DNA of 37,403 bases from Ignavibacteria bacterium (GTDB lineage: Bacteria; Bacteroidota; Ignavibacteria; UBA10030; F1-140-MAGs086), in the NCBI GenBank assembly GCA_016873775.1, contig VGWC01000019.1:1-37403 (forward strand), given 5' to 3'. The notes below the pieces were generated by a model, which saw nothing but the letters and a program-made list of their open reading frames with translations, made no database searches and was not told where the DNA came from. A program made the translations under genes and the position numbers. This document shows positions 14,105 through 22,520 of this stretch, piece after piece (the stretch's first letter is position 1; each line of letters begins with the position of its first letter).

Positions 14105-15922
14105 TCATTGCACATTTTTATACATTTCTTCAATCAGATGTTGATACTTTTCCTCAACAATTTTTCTGCGCACTTTCAGCGTAGGTGTGAGTTCTTCGTT
14201 TTCAACGGAAAGCGGTTTATCAAGAAGAACAAATTTTCGTACGCGTTCATAATTTGCCGTATCTTTTTGCAATCGCTGAATTTCGTGTAAATAAAACTCC
14301 CGTATTTCTTTCCTCGCAATGATGTCCGACGGAAGTTTATACGCGATGTTATATGCATTCACAATTTCTTTCAACATTTCAAAATCGGGAACGATGAGCG
14401 CAGAAAGAAACATTCTATCATCGCCGATTAACACTACTTGCTCAATGTATTTACTCAGGAGAAGTTGACTTTCTACTTGCTGCGGCGAAATTTTCTTTCC
14501 TCCCGAAGTAACAATAATATGTTTTTTTCTGTCAGTAATTTTTAAGAAGCCCCCTTCGTCAAATTTGCCAATATCTCCCGTGTGCAGAAATCCATGTTCA
14601 TCAATGGCTCTTCGCGTTGCAAGTTCGTCATTCCAATACCCTTTCATAATGTTATCTCCTCTCGCAAGAATTTCGCCATCGTCAGCAATGGTTATTTCAA
14701 CGCCAGGAATAGGAAAACCGACCGTTCCAAACTTGTATTGTTCAATGCGGTTAACAGAAAGAACAGGCGAACTTTCCGTCAATCCGTACCCTTCAAGAAT
14801 TTGCAAACCGACTGCTTCAAAAAATTCACCAAGTTGTTTGGGAAGCGGACCTCCGCCGGAAACGAAAAATCGGATGTTGCCTCCGGTTTTCTCCTGTATT
14901 TTTTTTAAAACAAATTTATGTGCTAAATTATGTTTTGCTTTTAGAACCAATGAAACATCTCCCGATTTTTTTGCCTGCGCATATTGTTTTCCGATTTCCA
15001 CACATCGGTAAAAAATTTTCTGTTTTCGTTTGGAAGAATCGGAAACCTGTTTTGCAATTCGATGATACACGCGTTCAAACATTCGTGGAACGGATGTCAT
15101 AATTGTCGGATGAATTTCTTGCAAATTATCGCGAACGGTTTCGATGCTTTCTGCAAACGCAATCGTCGCACCGCAACTCATCGCCGTGTAATATCCCGCC
15201 ATTCGTTCAAACGCATGACACAGCGGCAAATATGAAAGGAACACATCATTCGCGTTTATCGGTAACACTTCAACGCTCGCTTTGATGTTGGAAACAAGAT
15301 TGTGATGCGTAAGCATTGCTCCTTTCGGCGTTCCCGTTGTTCCCGAAGTGTAAATAAGAGTCAGCAGTTGTTCGGGAAGAATATTTTTTACACATTCAGA
15401 ATAAAATTGTGGTTGTCGTTCCAGATATTTTTCGCCCAAATGCACAACATTGATAAACGAAAAGATATTTTCTTCGGCTGGGAGTTCTTTGTCGGTAAGC
15501 ACAATTATTTTTCTCAAGCAATTCATTTTTCCGAAAAACGGAAGTAACTTTTTCAATTGAAAATTGTTGGAAACAATTGCGTACGATACATCGGCATCGA
15601 GAAAAATTTCTTCGATTTGTTTTGAAGTAAGCGTAGGATACAACGGAACGGAAATTGCGCCAAGCACCGCGAACGACTGGTCGCAGATAATCCATTCGGG
15701 ACGGTTTTCAGAAATAATTGCAACGCGGTCGTTTGCTTTTAGTCCTAACGCAGAAAAACCCGCAGCGGAAATTTCTACCATCTCACGCACTTCGGCAAAC
15801 GTTAGCGCAATCCATTTCCCGTCCAGTTTATGTTGTAACAGCGGACGAGGAATGTTTTCGTACTTCGTTGTTACACCGTCAAACATTTCGGGAATCGTTG
15901 TAAAATTTGTTACGAGCGGCAT
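14105..15922 (-). CDS. Long-chain-type acyl-CoA synthetase (AMP-forming)
   Basis: Activates a carboxylic acid with ATP and CoA. It has 605 residues, of the FadD15/ACSL type. The P-loop-like motif LIYTSGTTGTPKGAMLTHHN is at about 188-207. Other marks are YLPLCHAFERMAG, the A5-type motif GYGLTESSPVLS, HTGDIGKFDEGGFLKITDRK and the C-terminal lysine region LTPTLKVRRKIVEEKY. Benzoate-CoA ligases are shorter (about 520 residues) and read differently, so this is more likely a fatty or aryl-alkanoic acid ligase. It is the first minus-strand gene, 220 bases upstream of the dehydrogenase, and divergent from the ribonucleotide reductase. Whether it is cotranscribed with the benzoyl-CoA genes is open. 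Confidence 0.88.
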   Translation of the reverse strand: MPLVTNFTTIPEMFDGVTTKYENIPRPLLQHKLDGKWIALTFAEVREMVEISAAGFSALGLKANDRVAIISENRPEWIICDQSFAVLGAISVPLYPTLTSKQIEEIFLDADVSYAIVSNNFQLKKLLPFFGKMNCLRKIIVLTDKELPAEENIFSFINVVHLGEKYLERQPQFYSECVKNILPEQLLTLIYTSGTTGTPKGAMLTHHNLVSNIKASVEVLPINANDVFLSYLPLCHAFERMAGYYTAMSCGATIAFAESIETVRDNLQEIHPTIMTSVPRMFERVYHRIAKQVSDSSKRKQKIFYRCVEIGKQYAQAKKSGDVSLVLKAKHNLAHKFVLKKIQEKTGGNIRFFVSGGGPLPKQLGEFFEAVGLQILEGYGLTESSPVLSVNRIEQYKFGTVGFPIPGVEITIADDGEILARGDNIMKGYWNDELATRRAIDEHGFLHTGDIGKFDEGGFLKITDRKKHIIVTSGGKKISPQQVESQLLLSKYIEQVVLIGDDRMFLSALIVPDFEMLKEIVNAYNIAYKLPSDIIARKEIREFYLHEIQRLQKDTANYERVRKFVLLDKPLSVENEELTPTLKVRRKIVEEKYQHLIEEMYKNVQ

Positions 15923-16060
15923 TGTATCTTTTTTTTACGGAGCAAAAAGTAGAAAGAAAATTTGAAATGAAGAAACGAAATCGCATACCATAAACCGTAC
16001 CAAGAATGTTCTTAACAAAAGATTTTTTCTGAAATATTGACTGTAATGTAGGAAAATAAA

Positions 16061-16089
16061 AAAGGTCAAGCAGAAGTGACTTGACCTTT
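16061..16089 (-). terminator. Rho-independent terminator, minus-strand orientation
   Basis: AAAGGTCAAG (16061-16070) and CTTGACCTTT (16080-16089) form a perfect 10-base-pair stem with a 9-base loop. On the minus strand the stem is followed by TTTATTTTCC. There is no clear intact minus-strand gene just upstream for it to serve. It may shield the acyl-CoA synthetase from read-through or be the relic of a lost gene. Confidence 0.7.
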
Positions 16090-16265
16090 AGAAAAAATTA
16101 TTACCGATTTCTGATGACATTGTTCAAATCTTAAATCAATAATCTGTCATCTGTAATCCGTATTCTGCGCTCTATTTCATTACGACCATTTTCTTGAACT
16201 TGATGTCGAGTTTTTTCTTGTTAAAAAAATTTATTTTCCGTTTCTGAAAATTTAATCTAATTCTC

Positions 16266-16296
16266 TTGACAACAACACGAGAGAATTTTATATTTG
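16266..16296 (+). promoter_or_regulatory. Promoter for the ribonucleotide reductase gene
   Basis: TTGACA (16266-16271), a 17-base spacer and TATATT (16289-16294) match the sigma-70 pattern. TATATTTG (16289-16296) also fits the Bacteroidota TAnnTTTG element. Transcription would begin near 16302, leaving a leader of about 190 bases. Confidence 0.6.
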
Positions 16297-16309
16297 CCCA
16301 CAATTTTTT

Positions 16310-16328
16310 CTGCCAAAAAATTTGGCAG
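16310..16328 (+). promoter_or_regulatory. Hairpin or operator at the start of the nrdJ transcript
   Basis: CTGCCAAA, a three-base A loop and TTTGGCAG form an exact 8-base-pair inverted repeat about ten bases after the predicted transcription start. It could be a repressor site or an RNA 5'-end hairpin. No family motif was recognised. Confidence 0.4.
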
Positions 16329-16494
16329 GCAATTACTGTTGAATTGCGCACGGCAAACAAAAGTAATTTCCGTGAAAGAAAAAAATCCAATCTCATTCAC
16401 GGGCGATAATGTTCTCGAATATATTTTTCAGCGTATCAACATTTTTTTCGTACACGTACACATTTTTTTTCATTTTAAAAAAACAAAATTTTCA

Positions 16495-18912
16495 ATGTCA
16501 CATCAATCATCTCTTCGCCAAGACGATTCTTCATTATTCTTTTCACACTCGCTTCAAACACAACAAACGCCGACAACAACGCATCCCCTTACCTTTTCTC
16601 TCGACGAGCAACATTTCAACGTTCATCTTGAACACAATATTATGGTACGTGCGATGGATTCGGAAGATTTTTATACGGACAAAGATGGAACGCGAAACGA
16701 ACTTGCAATTGATGTTTTGAAAAATAAATATCTCGCGCCAAACGAACAAGGTCCGATGCAAATGTGGCAGCGCATTGCCCGCGCGCTCGCTTCCGTTGAG
16801 CACGATAAGGAATTTTGGTACAACAAGTTTCTCGAAATTCTTTTCGATTACAAATTTATTCCCGGCGGTCGCGTAATGCACGGTGCCGGACGCGAAGACG
16901 CAAAACGCCGACCAACACTCTCCAATTGTTACGTTATTCCGATTGAAACCGATTCGCTCGAAGGAATTTATCGCGGACTTTCCGAAGCGGCGATGGTGTA
17001 TAGAACCGGAGGCGGTGTTGGAACCGATTTATCTATTCTCCGTCCGAAAGGCGCATCGGTGAACGCAACGATTGACAAATCTCCCGGGGCAACTGCGTTT
17101 ATGAATTTATTTTCCGAAAGCACGAACACGGTTTCGCAAGCAGGAAGACGAGGTGCATTGATGCTGACGATTCGTGTTGACCATCCCGATGTGGAAGAAT
17201 TCATAACGATAAAAAATGACCCGTTGCGCCTGAAAGTTGCGCACGCAAATGTGAGTGTGTTGATTACGCACGAGTTTATGGACGCGCTGCTCAACGATAA
17301 AAATTTCGATTTGCGTTTTGGCGGGAAAGTGTACAAAACAGTGAAAGCAAAAGAGTTGTGGATGAAGATTATTCGCAATGCACACGCATCCGCCGAACCG
17401 GGAATTTTATTTTGGGATACGATGCGCGAATATCATAATGTTGAATACGCCGCGCCGCTTTCCTCAACCAATCCGTGCGGAGAACAACCGCTTGCCGCTT
17501 ACACTGCATGCAATTTGGGAAACATCAACTTACTGAAATTTGTGAACGACGACGGCGAATTCAATTATGAAGAACTCGCCGAAGTTACGCACACCGCAAC
17601 ACGATTTATGGACAACGTGATTGATTATAATATGGATAATCACGCATTCGAGAAAATAAAAAAATCCGTTGCGAACGATAGACGCATCGGTTTGGGAATT
17701 ACGGGACTTGCCGATGCGCTTTGTAAAATGCACATTCGTTACGATACACAAGATGCGCTTGACACAACGGAAAAAATTATGAGCGTGATTCGCAACGAAG
17801 CGTATAAAACTTCGATTGAACTCGCAAAAGAGCGCGGTGCATTTCCGCTGTTCAATTGGAATGGATATTCGCAAAGTAAATTCGTGCAGCATCTTCCGTA
17901 TGAAATCCAAAGTGAAATTCAGAAACACGGAATTCGCAACGGCACTGTATTGACCGTTCCTCCCGTTGGTACTGGTTCAATTGTTGCGCAAACAAGTTCC
18001 GGCGTCGAACCGATTTTCTGCACAAGTTATGTTCGCCGCGTAAAAAATAATGACGGACAAACGTTCAACGAATACAAAGTGTATCATCCGCTCATCAAAC
18101 AACTTTTCAACAACGATGAACATTTGCCCGAGTATGTTGTAACTGCGCACGACATTGACCCGTTCTTCCGCGTGAAAATGCAAGGCGTGATTCAAAAATA
18201 TATTGACAGCAGTATTTCTTCCACTGTAAATTTAGCGGAAGAAACAAGCGTGGAAACCATTGCGGATATTTATATTCAAGCATACAAAGCGGGACTCAAA
18301 GGAATTACTGTGTACCGAGAAGGAAGCAGACAAGGAATTTTGATTACGGATGAGTATGCAAAAAAATTAGCAGAGCAAACGCAAGTGGAGGGAGTAACGC
18401 TTTCCGAACCATCGAATCGCAAACCGCGACGACGACCGAGGCAAACATTTGGCATCACCGAGCGCGTGAATACCGGCGAAGGATATTTATATGTTACGAT
18501 TAACAGCGACGAAAACGGTTTGTGCGAAGTGTTCACGACTATTGGCAAAGCCGGAGGAAATGCCGCGGCGCAATCCGAAGCAATTAGCCGATTGATTTCG
18601 CTTGCGTTGCGTTCGGGAATTGACCCGTATGAAATTACGAAACAGTTGCGCGGAATTTCCGGACCATCGCCCGTGTGGGAAAACGGAGAACAAATTCTCT
18701 CTACTCCTGATGCGATTGGCCAAGCGATTGAACGTTATCTCGCAACGCACGGAAATAAATTTGTTGTGCATAAACCTGCGGGAGAAACAACAGCGACACT
18801 ATCAAAAATATCTCTTCCTAAAGAAAATGGAAATTGTCCTGATTGTGGAGGAAATGTTGTTTATACTTCTGCGTGTGTAACGTGTAATAATTGTGGTTGG
18901 ACGAAGTGTTAA
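16495..18912 (+). CDS. nrdJ: Adenosylcobalamin-dependent ribonucleoside-diphosphate reductase (class II)
   Basis: Reduces ribonucleotides to deoxyribonucleotides with a B12-generated radical, with or without oxygen. The ATG at 16495 gives 805 residues; the open frame extends upstream only through promoter sequence. Visible are the RVMHGAGRED and CYVIPIETDS segments, RTGGGVGTDLSILRPKG, and SSTNPCGEQPL with C328 and E330 (catalytic type). AACNLGNINL-like and FMDNVIDYNM follow, then the TSCPD-type domain GYLYVTINSDENGLCEVF with GKAGGNAAAQSEAISRL, and a C-terminal zinc-ribbon-like CPDCGG...CVTCNNCGWTKC with the terminal Cys used in re-reduction. No nrdA/B or nrdD is nearby. It is a stand-alone gene with its own promoter. 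Confidence 0.95.
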   Translation: MSHQSSLRQDDSSLFFSHSLQTQQTPTTTHPLTFSLDEQHFNVHLEHNIMVRAMDSEDFYTDKDGTRNELAIDVLKNKYLAPNEQGPMQMWQRIARALASVEHDKEFWYNKFLEILFDYKFIPGGRVMHGAGREDAKRRPTLSNCYVIPIETDSLEGIYRGLSEAAMVYRTGGGVGTDLSILRPKGASVNATIDKSPGATAFMNLFSESTNTVSQAGRRGALMLTIRVDHPDVEEFITIKNDPLRLKVAHANVSVLITHEFMDALLNDKNFDLRFGGKVYKTVKAKELWMKIIRNAHASAEPGILFWDTMREYHNVEYAAPLSSTNPCGEQPLAAYTACNLGNINLLKFVNDDGEFNYEELAEVTHTATRFMDNVIDYNMDNHAFEKIKKSVANDRRIGLGITGLADALCKMHIRYDTQDALDTTEKIMSVIRNEAYKTSIELAKERGAFPLFNWNGYSQSKFVQHLPYEIQSEIQKHGIRNGTVLTVPPVGTGSIVAQTSSGVEPIFCTSYVRRVKNNDGQTFNEYKVYHPLIKQLFNNDEHLPEYVVTAHDIDPFFRVKMQGVIQKYIDSSISSTVNLAEETSVETIADIYIQAYKAGLKGITVYREGSRQGILITDEYAKKLAEQTQVEGVTLSEPSNRKPRRRPRQTFGITERVNTGEGYLYVTINSDENGLCEVFTTIGKAGGNAAAQSEAISRLISLALRSGIDPYEITKQLRGISGPSPVWENGEQILSTPDAIGQAIERYLATHGNKFVVHKPAGETTATLSKISLPKENGNCPDCGGNVVYTSACVTCNNCGWTKC

Positions 18913-18962
18913 AAGGAGAAAACTTTTTCTAAAATCCGTAAATAACTTTCAAGAGTAAAAAA

Positions 18963-19216
18963 ATGAAAAAATACTTTTCTTGTATCATTGCTACATTTTT
19001 TTTATGCAGCTGTTTTCAGCGAATTCCCCTTGGGATATCAAATGAATATGTCAGTCAAGCAAAAGGAAATGGTTACAATATTAACCATTTAAAAGATCCT
19101 AATATTCAGTAGTCGATTTAGAATATGAAGACTTTGAAACTGCGAAACAGAGAAAAGAGATAGAATTAAATATGCGAAATGTAATTATCAAAATAGAAAA
19201 CGCTAACTTGAAATAA
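18963..19216 (+). pseudogene. Small lipoprotein gene broken by a frameshift
   Basis: From the ATG at 18963 the frame reads a lipoprotein signal peptide (MKKYFSCIIATFFLCSCFQR, lipobox ending at Cys) and stops at 19110-19112 after 49 residues. A second frame takes up at once with YSVVDLEYEDFETAKQRKE and continues to a stop at 19214-19216. The two halves join into a plausible lipoprotein of about 84 residues after a one-base shift near 19100-19108. No family is recognised. A sequencing error is possible. The rest of the 470-base gap between nrdJ and the VOC gene holds nothing else I can support. Confidence 0.45.
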
Positions 19217-19383
19217 ATAAACAATCATATGAATTGATGAATAAAAAGCAGTGACTTAATCTACGTTTACTTGCTTTGCAATAGAAAAACACTTTTTTCC
19301 TCCACTCCGCCAACTTCCTTATATTTTCCTTCCAAAAATTAACTCACTTTATTATCAATAATTTATTGAAAGGAACCCCGATT

Positions 19384-19734
19384 ATGGCAGCAGCGCCAGT
19401 AACTCATTTTGAAATTTTAGGTAAAGACGGAGAACGTCTAAAAGATTTTTATAAAAAACTTTTTGGTTGGGATATCAACTCCGACAATCCGATGAATTAC
19501 GGATTAGTGCAATCCGCAGGAAAAGGAATCGGCGGAGGAGTTGGCGAATCGCAAGATGGAAAACCAATGGTTACATTTTATGCAGAAGTTGACGACTTGC
19601 AAGCAACTCTTGACAAAGCAGTTGCAATGGGAGGAAAAATCGATGTACCTGTAACGGAAATTCCGAATATGGTAACGTTCGCGCAATTCCAAGATATCGA
19701 AGGAAACATTGTGGGAATTGCCAAAGAAATGTAA
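19384..19734 (+). CDS. VOC-superfamily (glyoxalase-fold) protein
   Basis: A 116-residue one-module protein of the vicinal oxygen chelate fold, of the glyoxalase/bleomycin-resistance-like type. Seen: VTHFEILGKDGERLKDFYKK at the N-terminus with the metal-type His, LFGWDI, a Gly-rich loop GKGIGGGVGE, VTFYAEVDDLQATLDKAV, and the closing FQDIEGNIVGIAKE with the Glu. The start at ATG 19384 follows a good ribosome-binding site (GAAAGGA); an in-frame codon at 19366 would overlap that site. Its own terminator follows at 19756-19796, so it is a single-gene unit. The substrate is unknown; proteins of this type often keep the fold without a proven reaction. Confidence 0.85.
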   Translation: MAAAPVTHFEILGKDGERLKDFYKKLFGWDINSDNPMNYGLVQSAGKGIGGGVGESQDGKPMVTFYAEVDDLQATLDKAVAMGGKIDVPVTEIPNMVTFAQFQDIEGNIVGIAKEM

Positions 19735-19755
19735 TTCTCATTCCTTGAATATCAT

Positions 19756-19796
19756 ATAGTCAAGTTCATCTACAACTTTGTTTTGGACTTGACTAT
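19756..19796 (+). terminator. Rho-independent terminator after the VOC gene
   Basis: ATAGTCAAGTTCA (19756-19768) pairs with TGGACTTGACTAT (19784-19796): 13 pairs with one G-T wobble, then TTCTTGTTTT. Confidence 0.8.
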
Positions 19797-20007
19797 TCTT
19801 GTTTTAAAAACGTCTGAAAAAAAACCCAATGTTACAACAAACATTCTTTCTCACTTATGAACTGTTTTAGGAAATCCCATTTTCATATTTGAAAGCATTA
19901 CCACTTTTTCAAAAAATATCTATGTAGGATTTCTTGAATTACCACATTCCCTCTTGGCACACAAATTGTTTTTTCTTCTGTAGTAACACACTTCATTTCG
20001 CATACTT

Positions 20008-21135
20008 ATGAATATTGGAATTTTAAAAGAAGACCCGAAACACGAACGAAGAGTTGCGCTTACTCCCGCAGGCGTTCACTCACTCATCGAAAATGGGCAC
20101 AAAGTTTATATCGAAAAAGATGCTGGGTTTGCTTCACGCTTTTACGACAATAATTTTAAAGACGTTGGCGCCAATCTTGTCTATACTCCCGATGAAATCT
20201 ACGGACGCTCCGAACTTGTTCTCAAAGTTTCTTCACCCAACGAAGTTGACTGCGAACGGCTTGAAGAAGAACAAACGTTGTTTTCATTTCTTCATCTTGC
20301 CATTGCAAAGAAAAAAATTCTCACAACACTGCTTGAAAAAAATATCACCTCCATCGGTTTTGAACTTACCGAAGACAACACCGGAAATCTTCCGATTCTC
20401 GGAATGATGAGCGAGGTTGCGGGACAAATGTCTATTCAAATTGCCGCGCGTTTTCTGGAAAACACAAACAACGGTCGCGGCATTGTTCTTGGCGGTGTAA
20501 CCGGTGTTCCGCCCGCAACAGTATTGATTCTTGGCGCCGGGATTGTCGGACAAACAGCGGCGCGTGTTGCCATAGGCGCAGGTGCAGAAGTTATTGTTCT
20601 CGATAAAGATCTCAATCGCTTGCGTGTTCTCGAAAACCGTCATAACTTCCGCGTCATCACCGGAATGGCAAACCATTACAATATCAAAAAAGCGCTCCTC
20701 TTTGCTGATGTTGTCGTTGGCGCTGTGTTAATTAAAGGAGAACGCGCTCCGCATCTTATTTCCGAAGAAATGGTGCGCCAAATGAAACCCGGCTCCATCA
20801 TTATTGACCTTTCGATTGACCAAGGAGGATGTATCGAAACAAGTCATCCGACAACGCTTGAAAACCCAACGTATGTGCAACACGATGTTATTCACTACTG
20901 CGTACCGAACATCCCCGCAAACGTTTCGCGAACAGCAACGTATGCATTAACAAACGCATTACTCCCTTTCGTCGAACTCGTTGCAGATAACGGTGTGAAC
21001 AACGCGCTCAAAGAACACAAAGGACTTGCACGCGGTGTTTGCACCTTCAACGGAAACTGCACGAACGAAGCAATCGCACGGCGTTTTGATAAGAATTATA
21101 TTGATATACAAGAAATACTCTCGCACGAACTATGA
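20008..21135 (+). CDS. ald: Alanine dehydrogenase
   Basis: Interconverts L-alanine and pyruvate plus ammonia with NAD(H) in the cytosol. It has 375 residues, the family norm. N-terminal MNIGILKEDPKHERRVALTP carries the substrate-binding Arg, LVLKVSSPN the Lys, LFSFLHLA the His, and VTGVPPATVLILGAGIVGQT the Rossmann fold. IIDLSIDQGGCIETSHPT holds the catalytic-type Asp, and the C-terminus has HYCVPNIPANVSRTATYALT. The gene's TGA overlaps the ATG of the next gene (ATGA at 21132-21135), so the CoA-transferase is translationally coupled to it. The 210 bases upstream of the start are AT-rich and show no convincing promoter. Confidence 0.94.
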   Translation: MNIGILKEDPKHERRVALTPAGVHSLIENGHKVYIEKDAGFASRFYDNNFKDVGANLVYTPDEIYGRSELVLKVSSPNEVDCERLEEEQTLFSFLHLAIAKKKILTTLLEKNITSIGFELTEDNTGNLPILGMMSEVAGQMSIQIAARFLENTNNGRGIVLGGVTGVPPATVLILGAGIVGQTAARVAIGAGAEVIVLDKDLNRLRVLENRHNFRVITGMANHYNIKKALLFADVVVGAVLIKGERAPHLISEEMVRQMKPGSIIIDLSIDQGGCIETSHPTTLENPTYVQHDVIHYCVPNIPANVSRTATYALTNALLPFVELVADNGVNNALKEHKGLARGVCTFNGNCTNEAIARRFDKNYIDIQEILSHEL

Positions 21136-22475
21136 ACTGGCTTAGCAGATACAAAGCAAAATTAAAACCGGCAGAAGAAGCAGTAAAAATTATTCAATCG
21201 GGGCAACGCGTGTACGTTCATCCCGGTTGCGCAATGCCGGAAATTCTTGTCAATGCAATGTCCGATAGATATGCAGAATTGGAAGATGTTGAAGTTCTTC
21301 ATCTTTTGACTGTCGGACAGACAAAATACTCGCTTCCAGAAATGGAAGGACATTTTCGACACAACGCTTTATTCATCGGGAAGAATGTCCGCAAATCCGT
21401 CAATGATGGACGTGCAGATTTTACGCCCATCTTTTTATCAGAGATTCCTGGCTTATTTTATCGCGGCATTCTTCCCATTGATGTTGCGCTTATTCACGTT
21501 TCTTCTCCCGATGAACACGGTTTTTGCAGTCTTGGAGTTGGCGCGGAATGTACAAAACCCGCGACTGAAGTTGCAAAAAAAATTATTGCGCAAATCAATC
21601 CCAATGTTCCGCGAACGCTCGGCGATTGTTTCATTCACGTTGATAAACTTTCTTTTTGCGTTGAAGCAGATGTTCCTTTGAAAGAATTACCGCAAGTCGA
21701 AGCAGACGTTACGCCCGAAGAAAAAGAAGTATATCGCCGCATCGGAAAAAATATTGCTGATTTGATTGAAGATGGCTCTACGTTGCAATTAGGAATTGGA
21801 AGTATTCCCGATGCAGTGCTTTCGTATTTGGGAAATAAAAAACATCTTGGCTTACATACGGAAATGTTTTCCGATGGTGTAATAAAATTAGTTGACGAAG
21901 GCGTAATTACGAATGAGAAGAAAACGCTTCATCCGGGAAAAATAATTTCTTCCTTCGTTCTCGGAACAAAAACTGTTTTCGATTTCATAAACAATAATCC
22001 CATCATCGAATTTCATCCATCGCATTACACGAATGACCCGTTCATCATCGCAAAGAATGATAAGATGATTGCAATTAATTCTGCGATTGAAGTTGATTTG
22101 ACGGGACAAGTGTGCGCTGATTCAATTGGGAAAACATTTTACAGCGGATTTGGCGGACAAGTAGATTTTATTCGCGGCGCAGCACGAAGTAAAGATGGAA
22201 AACCAATTATCGCGCTTCCATCAACTGCAAAGAATGACCAACTCTCGCGCATTGTTCCAACACTTACAACCGGTGCTGGAGTTACAACATCACGAGGAGA
22301 CGTGCATTATGTCGTTACAGAATTTGGCGTTGCAGATTTGTACGGGAAAACAATCCGACAGCGAGCGCAAGCATTGATAGATATTGCTCATCCAAAATTT
22401 CAAGAGCAATTAGAGCGATATGCAATGCAGCAGAAGTTTTTCTTCACTTCGAGTAGTGAGGCAATTTCTCAGTAA
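21132..22475 (+). CDS. Acetyl-CoA hydrolase/transferase-family CoA-transferase (acetate or 4-hydroxybutyrate type)
   Basis: Moves CoA between an acyl-CoA and a carboxylic acid, typically acetate. It has 447 residues, the length of AbfT/Cat2-type enzymes. Visible: YVHPGCAMPEILVNAM near the N-terminus, DVALIHVSSPDEHGFCSLGV, QLGIGSIPDAVLSYLGNKK, GLHTEMFSDGVIKLVDEGVI with the catalytic-type Glu, and IGKTFYSGFGGQVDFIRGAA, ending in VTEFGVADLYGKTIRQRAQA. Within the window it could trade CoA among acetate, butyrate, glutarate or benzoate, giving an ATP-free way to activate acids. Overlap with ald and closeness to the malic enzyme-Pta fusion place it in acetate/pyruvate metabolism. The exact acid is unknown. 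Confidence 0.9.
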   Translation: MNWLSRYKAKLKPAEEAVKIIQSGQRVYVHPGCAMPEILVNAMSDRYAELEDVEVLHLLTVGQTKYSLPEMEGHFRHNALFIGKNVRKSVNDGRADFTPIFLSEIPGLFYRGILPIDVALIHVSSPDEHGFCSLGVGAECTKPATEVAKKIIAQINPNVPRTLGDCFIHVDKLSFCVEADVPLKELPQVEADVTPEEKEVYRRIGKNIADLIEDGSTLQLGIGSIPDAVLSYLGNKKHLGLHTEMFSDGVIKLVDEGVITNEKKTLHPGKIISSFVLGTKTVFDFINNNPIIEFHPSHYTNDPFIIAKNDKMIAINSAIEVDLTGQVCADSIGKTFYSGFGGQVDFIRGAARSKDGKPIIALPSTAKNDQLSRIVPTLTTGAGVTTSRGDVHYVVTEFGVADLYGKTIRQRAQALIDIAHPKFQEQLERYAMQQKFFFTSSSEAISQ

Positions 22476-22520
22476 GAAAAAACTACTTCAATTCATTTAA
22501 TATTTTAGAAAGATTTTACA

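Larger units (their letters stand above)
15923..16494. other. Divergent intergenic region between the acyl-CoA synthetase and ribonucleotide reductase genes
   Basis: This 572-base gap holds a minus-strand terminator hairpin (16061-16089), an ATCT-rich repetitive stretch (16128-16172), a plus-strand promoter (16266-16296), a small hairpin (16310-16328) and an AT-rich leader of about 165 bases before the nrdJ start. The only minus-strand reading frame (ending at 16172) is not convincing as a gene. No B12-box (GCCACTG) or NrdR-box pair was seen. Confidence 0.6.

Noticed and set aside
14105-15922. Benzoate-CoA ligase
   Set aside because: Length and motifs fit long-chain acyl-CoA synthetases rather than the roughly 520-residue benzoate-CoA ligases.
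16172-16396. 74-codon minus-strand frame as an intact gene
   Set aside because: Low-complexity Lys/Phe-rich product crossing the nrdJ promoter; only its very end is worth noting (see findings).
16294-16494. Upstream extension of nrdJ by 67 codons
   Set aside because: The TTG start would overlap the -10 element and the extension is low-complexity; the ATG at 16495 is preferred.
16297-16494. Cobalamin riboswitch before the B12-dependent reductase
   Set aside because: No B12 box or recognisable core seen by eye; only a short hairpin is present.
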